Assembly (NCBI GenBank): GCA_036939755.1
Contig: JALLAZ010001006.1
Coordinates: 1 to 13,237 of the forward strand
DNA: 13,237 bases
Reading direction: 5' to 3'
Origin: Stephanodiscus triporus
Taxonomy: Eukaryota; Bacillariophyta; Thalassiosirophyceae; Thalassiosirales; Thalassiosiraceae
Within the stretch, counting starts at the first letter, position 1. Each line of letters starts with the position of its first letter. Under the pieces are notes generated by a model, which saw only the letters and a program-made list of their open reading frames with translations, made no database searches and was not told the origin of the DNA. Positions 8,626 to 13,237 of this stretch are shown here, piece after piece. The position numbers and the translations under genes are program-made.

Positions 8626-9695
8626 GGTGATGGTGGGCGCTGTTGATGTGCGAAGCGTAAGAGAGAGAGAACTATCTAGAGTACGATACGATACCTACAA
8701 ATTAAGTACATGCACACAAGAGGGAGAAAATAATATTGCGGGGGAATTCTTTCGCCAAAAGAAAAAACGAAGAAGCCCCAACGCGTGCCAAACTTTCAAA
8801 CTTGGCGCCTTTCGTAAGAGTATGGCAACGGCAGCAACGACGACAACCAGGGTCATCAGCGGGCGGCGTTCGAGGAGGCCGTAGCGACCCGCATTCGCTA
8901 TGCCACGGCGCTCGGCGGCCGGCGATGGCGGCGGCGCGTGCGGGGATGCGTGATGATCATGACGGATGACCACGACGGCCGCCGCGAAGCTGCAGTCGGC
9001 GAGGGCGGAGAAGGGGCGGGCGGGGGGGGGACGACCGTCGCCGTCCGTCGTCGCGCGGCGATACATGATTGATCGGATATGCGATGGGAGGGATCGATCG
9101 GCATATCGATATCGGGCCTACGACGACGCAGCGGCCGTCGTCGTGCGAACGACGGAGGGGGGGGCGTCCGCGCGTCGGCGGGAACGACCGCCGACTCGCG
9201 GACGACGACGTCGATTGCGACGACGACGACTTCGGCGACGGGGCGGATTCTCCGCCGTGCGTCCCCGCCTCCGCCGCCAATGCTTTCGTCGGCTCGAGAT
9301 CGTGCGTCGGTCCCGGGGCCAGCGGGCATAGTAGGCCTGGGAATGTTATGGCACTTCCTTTCCCCGTAGTAATTTGGATGACGATCGTGATGCATTTCTT
9401 ACATTAAAGGCTATTCAACGTTCACTTGTCAGCAAGCATTCAAATAACCCACGCCGCATCAACCTCAAAATAGATTATAAATGTGTATGGGTTCCCCACA
9501 CCCCCATGACTTGGGTGGTTCCCCCCAGTCCCTAATTATAGTTTACCCACTTCCCCGTTTGACCACATCTCGTCCTGCGGCGGCCATTGGAATCACAACC
9601 TACCTACCGAAGTTTAAGATCACCAGATAGAATAAGTGCGAATTCGCATATTAAGAAACCACCCAAATATGAAAGGCATCTGTTCAACATCATCG
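8626..9695. other. GC-rich region with overlapping ORFs, gene content unresolved
   Basis: About 1.07 kb between the LAMTOR4-like start and the 3' end of the fusion enzyme, very GC-rich from 8820 to 9330. Stop codons are rare in every frame, so several ORFs overlap. On the plus strand three frames look protein-like in turn (about 8820-9000, 9050-9170 and 9190-9400, the last Asp-rich), but no ATG-started splicing that I could build joins them. The right part (9408-9695) is AT-richer and probably includes the 3' untranslated region of the fusion gene. The LAMTOR4-like promoter must lie at the left. Confidence 0.5.
8695..9066 (-). CDS. Possible small single-pass membrane protein (doubtful)
   Basis: An ATG-started minus-strand ORF of 123 aa. 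Residues about 70-86 (LMTLVVVVAAVAILL) could form one membrane span, flanked by basic residues (ERR before, RK after). The codons up to that span end mostly in G or C, as in neighbouring genes. The downstream third (LRFFFWRKNSPAI onward) looks less coding. It ends about 70 bases upstream of the LAMTOR4-like start on the same strand. I do not recognise the protein, and competing plus-strand frames look equally plausible, so this is a candidate only. Confidence 0.2.
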   Translation of the reverse strand: MYRRATTDGDGRPPPARPFSALADCSFAAAVVVIRHDHHASPHAPPPSPAAERRGIANAGRYGLLERRPLMTLVVVVAAVAILLRKAPSLKVWHALGLLRFFFWRKNSPAILFSPSCVHVLNL

Positions 9696-12091
9696 TCAAT
9701 TGTGCTCGTACTCCGTTAACAAGTCTTGAGCAGAATATAGCCGCATGTGGCGCTCGGTGATTGGGCTGAAAATCGGTGCGGATAAATTTCCTGCTTTGTG
9801 AACATTGACATTCATTTCTGTATGGTACTCATCAGCCGACAATCCGAGGAGGACACTCATCTGGGCCTTGCGGTGGGAGATGGGCAAAAACTTGGTGTCC
9901 ACAAAAGGAAATTCATCACATTCCTTTGATTTTTCTTTACGACGGCAGTTTGCGGTTTCGTGGGCTCTTGATGGCAACTGGTAGCCCATCATTGCAGGCG
10001 CATCAAAGTAGAGGAGGGTAGGCCTCCCAGACTTAGTCCTGTAAAGTCGCTCATGCATCTCAACTTCAAGCTCAGGTGCGGTCTTGTACCAGCTCGCCCT
10101 TGTTGTGTAGTCCTTAAAGCAAACAAGGTAGGTCCAAGGCGCGCCGAAATGGCTGTGGCCTTCATCGTATATGTGCATGCTCTTGAATCCTGCATGTTCA
10201 AGCGCATCCATCATATTTGCTTTATCTCTGCCTGGGCCCACATCTGCCGCAGGGTCCATGAGTCGATCGGACGCGCCAAGTTGGACAACAAACTGAGAGC
10301 AGATGCAACAAATCACACAAAAGTTAGAAATAAATGCAATACATGACAATGTGCTCATCCGCTTGCGCATGCTCACCACACCGCCATCAGATAGACCATT
10401 GTATAGTGCATTGATAAAGGTATTGTCCTTGTAGAGGCTACCAACAATGGAAACGAACTTATCTGGATCCAATGCGTCCATGATAATTACGTCGAATTTT
10501 TCGTCTTGGATATCCTCCTTGCCAAAGCTTTCGATGAACCATGCAAATGCATCAATAAACTCCACAGATGCCCTAGAATCATCAAAACAGGAGTCTGCAT
10601 CACTACCTTCCATGTCGCTACAATCGGACCATTCCGGCATGTGCTCTTGACAAATTTTCACTAGCTTTTCGTCGATCTCCACCATCTCAACCATAGTAAC
10701 GGACTTGTGTTTGAGAATTTCGCGAAGGGTGGCGCCTTCTCCTCCACCGATGATCGCCACACGCTTTGGGTTCGGATGGGCAAACATACCCGGATGAACC
10801 AATGCCTCGTGGTACGCAGCTTCTCCATACAAGCTACTCTGCTGGACCCCATCCAGATGGAGACCCTTGTCAAGCCTGAACATTCCCGGATGAAGAATCT
10901 CATGGCCATCGTCGGACAGAGACCTCTCATACGAATCAGGAGAACGTTTCGATGGATCGTGCCACTCAATGACATCCACATGCTGGAAGCTTGTTTGTCC
11001 CGAAAACAACACATTCTTCGTCATGAGTTTATGATTCGCCAAGATGTCGCGACTAAGATCTTGTTCCAAGGGATTCTCGTGCCGGTTGTATCCCAGGGAG
11101 AAATCCTCGCGGAATCCGCGAAGCTTGTGAGACCATTTCAGCAGTGGCTCCTGAGGGAAGTCGAGGCCGGGAATGCCGAACAATCTCTTGATCATGGGAA
11201 GGACGGGGATCAAAAGTCCTGCGCCGCAGGTGAATAGGTCCATGGCGATGACCCCATCTTTCGGCCATGTGTGGAATGCCACCTGAGTTGGAGTGAGGTC
11301 TTTTGAGTAACGATGGTCTGTCATGAAGTGCAAACGAGTAAGAAGAGTTTACGGTAGCAACTCACGTGGCTCTCCAACAATACCCCCGCGCAGCTAACCC
11401 CCACCGGTACCAAAGAATGACAGTGGTATGACAGCAACGTTAGCTTCGACTCGTTGACCATTTCAATCATGGCGGTGGCCAGCCTTTCCTCGGATTTGAG
11501 GAAGTCGGGATCCACATATTTGATGTCGACCAAGAGGTGCTGCCCAGAGGGCAGATGAAGACCCCCGTCTTCGTGAGGTGCGTCTTCAATTGCATCATCT
11601 TTACCCCCATCGTTCGTCTCCGAATTCGTCCGATCGAGATGGACCGTGCGGCTCGTTAGGGCGCCGCCCTGCTGAAACGTCTTCGACGTGTACTTGGTCG
11701 GTGGCACCTCCTTTCCGCCGAGGATCACTGGCGTGGGGAGGGCGATCATCTTAATCTGATCGCGCGTGGCGCGAATCGCGACTGTCGGATGCATGGTATG
11801 CTCCCCTATGCGAGTCAAGAGCGCGAGGCGACACATCATCCCGATGGAAAAAGCGAGGGAGGCGACCGTCAAGAGCGTGGCGGCGATGAAGTGGGGCGTG
11901 ACCTTGATGAGGTACGGCCGACCCATCATCCCCGCGAGGTCGTGCGCGTTTTCGACGCAAGACGACGTATCGGACGACGAGTTGGAACCGATGGAAGCGG
12001 TATCTGACGTGTCGGACTCGGAGGATCTGGAGCGTGGTCTCGCTCTGGGGCTTGGGTCCGCCTTTGACATATTGTGGGTGGGAGGCGACAT
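9696..12091 (-). CDS. S-adenosylmethionine decarboxylase-aminopropyltransferase fusion, membrane-anchored (3 exons)
   Basis: Bifunctional polyamine enzyme of 742 aa. The decarboxylase would make decarboxylated AdoMet, and the second domain would transfer its aminopropyl group to a polyamine. Exons: 12091-11366, 11282-10377, 10292-9696 (2229 nt), phase 0, GTGAGT/GTGAGC donors. Residues 1-65 are Ser-rich; a membrane span lies at about 67-92. The SpeD-type domain (about 180-275) has the autocleavage pair E240-S241, then H246 and C261 in FHTWP and FTCG. The S, S+5, S+20 spacing equals the catalytic S63/H68/C83 set of the Thermotoga enzyme. The transferase (about 290-660) has LHLDGVQQSS, YHEALVHP, the GGGEGA nucleotide loop (421-426), acidic EID and DALDP (511-515), then LSDGGVFVVQLG across the second junction. 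GGGEGA resembles thermospermine-type synthases more than the GGGDGG of spermidine synthases. Start: first in-frame ATG (12091); the ORF upstream has only GTG. Confidence 0.9.
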
Positions 12092-12731
12092 GGACGTTAT
12101 TCTAACAAATTTGGGCCTAGAATATCGATGTGATGAAAATGAAAAGATGAGTTTGTGCACCGTTTGATAAAACACTCAACAGATAGAGACCTCCCCGCGA
12201 ATGTCAACTCACTATGGAACTGAGTTATCCGACTACCACTTCTTCCCAACATGAAGATTCCAACCCAAATGCAAACACAGTCAAGTTAGAGTATTTATAT
12301 TTATGAGTAGGCCAGGGTTTGGTCTATTAATTCAATTGATACTCCTAGTACGTACGTAGTGTCGAAATCGGAAATTTTTTGAGAAGCGAATCCCCAAAAC
12401 GTCGAATTGACGTGAGATCCATGTGTACTGAATTCCTACGAAGAGACAAGAAAGTAGAAGCTAATTTTTCTGTCAATTATTTCCGCCTTTATTTCCGAGC
12501 CGGTTCTTGCCACGTCACATTGACGTGGCAAAAAAAATAAGTAGAGTACTCTCTTATTTGCGATCCCTGAACAATACCAGTTCCTAAGGAGGAGGAGACT
12601 TTAACTTTCGAAAAAAGGCAGTCAGTTCTGTCTCGCGTTGAGAAGAGAGAGGACACACGAATAAAATCGGCGATTGTAGAGTACCTGCGTAGATCGCAAC
12701 ATGAACACAACTAACCGCTAGGTACCACCAT
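12092..12731. other. Upstream region of the fusion gene
   Basis: About 640 bases without a convincing gene. It should hold the promoter and 5' untranslated region of the minus-strand decarboxylase-aminopropyltransferase gene. AT-rich stretches lie near 12285-12310 (TATTTATATTTATGAG). TGACGTG motifs occur at 12408-12414 and within the inverted repeat at 12507-12531. A minus-strand ORF at 12489-12710 is short and featureless. Confidence 0.5.
12507..12531. promoter_or_regulatory. Perfect 11-bp inverted repeat with CRE/G-box-like TGACGTGG cores
   Basis: The left arm TTGCCACGTCA (12507-12517) and right arm TGACGTGGCAA (12521-12531) are exact reverse complements separated by CAT. Each arm holds a TGACGTGG core typical of bZIP sites; TGACGT elements act in CO2/cAMP-responsive diatom promoters. 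A further TGACGTG lies at 12408-12414. The repeat sits about 416 bp upstream of the fusion enzyme start. It could instead act as an RNA hairpin or mark a mobile-element end. Confidence 0.4.
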
Positions 12732-13080
12732 ATTGACGGCATCCTCCCATTTAAACCATTCCCCTGGCACGCCGCCCGCTCCGCACGCCTCCTCACCACC
12801 CCCATCCTACTCATTTCCTTGGCTTCCTTTTTCATTTCCGCGCCCGCCCGCCGGATCGTTCCACCCTACCTCACCTCCTCCATCGTTTTCACTCTCACCG
12901 CCCCGCGCCCCCTCCTACCCGTTCTCAGCTTCCTACCCTCACTTTTTCTTCCAGAAAAATCCCTCCGCCCTCACATTCCTCTCACTATTTCCTCCCCCGG
13001 CATTACCTTCCACAACCACTATTTCCGCCGCCTCTTCCCTGCATTACCTCACAGAAGAGAGAGATTACGCTAAAAAGTGA
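12732..13080. other. Pyrimidine-rich low-complexity stretch
   Basis: The plus strand is dominated by C and T (ends at about 13035) and has few stop codons for that reason. Open frames at 12733-13080 and 12819-13073 begin only at TTG and encode Pro/Ser/Phe-rich low-complexity sequence without a motif. I treat them as non-coding, possibly untranslated or spacer DNA. Confidence 0.5.
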
Positions 13081-13142
13081 TAGACTGATTAAATTATAAA
13101 CTTAGTTGTTAATGTTAATATTGCAGAGTTTCCAAGAGGCTC

Positions 13143-13170
13143 TGCTGAGTCAAATCATGCTGAGTCAGCA
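13143..13170. promoter_or_regulatory. Paired TGCTGAGTCA sites, the second a full Maf-type palindrome
   Basis: TGCTGAGTCA occurs at 13143-13152 and again at 13158-13167, 15 bp apart. The second extends to TGCTGAGTCAGCA (13158-13170), a 13-bp palindrome equal to the metazoan T-MARE and containing the AP-1 core TGAGTCA. Diatoms have many bZIP factors, so a bZIP site is plausible. The target gene, if any, lies beyond the window or is not recognised. The stretch also looks like a short exon, which is an alternative explanation. Confidence 0.3.
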
Positions 13171-13237
13171 GTGAGTATGGAACTCCTACCTACCTGGGCC
13201 AGAGGTAAGTAGAGCAAAGTACATATTATTTTATCTA

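Noticed and set aside
10293..10376. A 28-residue hydrophobic insertion in the aminopropyltransferase
   Set aside because: It has GTGAGC and CAG boundaries, and removal restores the family sequence, so it is an intron rather than a new domain. Retention is kept as a separate finding.
11283..11333. An ATG-started beginning for the transferase ORF at 11333
   Set aside because: Residues before VAFHTWP lie in an 83-nt intron. Splicing 11366 to 11282 rebuilds the ESH-VAFHTWP decarboxylase core exactly, so this is not a separate gene start.
12733..13080. Proline-rich plus-strand ORF
   Set aside because: It starts at TTG only, is pyrimidine-rich DNA with few possible stops, overlaps a second open frame of similar nature, and shows no domain.
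13127..13170. A 44-nt exon with TTGCAG acceptor and GTGAGT donor
   Set aside because: It is too short to carry any recognisable protein, and no upstream or downstream coding exon is visible in the window. Kept only as an alternative reading of the Maf-type site.

Overview
The window looks like nuclear DNA of a photosynthetic stramenopile, most likely a diatom and perhaps a centric one. This is an inference from gene content. Genes are separated by a few hundred bases, introns are short (73-266 nt) with GTGAGT or GTAAGT donors and AG acceptors, and the proteins are eukaryotic. Two items point towards diatoms: a membrane-anchored fusion of S-adenosylmethionine decarboxylase with an aminopropyltransferase, an architecture discussed for diatom polyamine and long-chain polyamine synthesis, and a decayed Cys-rich module (C-G-x-x-x-x-D-A ... 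C-F-A-D-T-x-C) that I recognise from secreted diatom proteins. No search was possible, so family names rest on motif recognition.

Layout. 60-653 (minus): an intronless Qc-SNARE of the syntaxin 8/SYP5 type. 1003-5070 (plus): a seven-exon RTF1 gene of the PAF1 transcription elongation complex, divergent from the SNARE. Its acidic N-terminal half carries a repeated Gly-Lys-Gln-Leu motif, and a GAG microsatellite in exon 4 holds a one-base frame break in the sequence as given. 5352-7071 (minus): a three-exon protein with an OB-fold of the plant/animal ssDNA-binding-like (SOSS-B-like) type and a long Gln/His/Tyr/Ser-rich tail. It converges with RTF1. 7261-7582 (plus): remains of a Cys-rich repeat gene with lost cysteines, a frameshift and a stop. 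8230-8625 (minus): a small LAMTOR4-like Ragulator subunit. 8626-9695: GC-rich and unresolved. 9696-12091 (minus): the three-exon decarboxylase-aminopropyltransferase fusion. 12092-13237: no convincing gene, but there is a perfect CRE/G-box-like inverted repeat upstream of the fusion gene, a long pyrimidine-rich stretch, and paired Maf/AP-1-like sites near the window end.

The genes do not form one pathway. They cover vesicle fusion, transcription elongation and chromatin, nucleic-acid binding, nutrient-signalling scaffolding and polyamine synthesis. The most notable gene is the membrane-anchored fusion enzyme. The RTF1 N-terminus, with repeated exon-like units and the frame break, is the most structurally unusual stretch.
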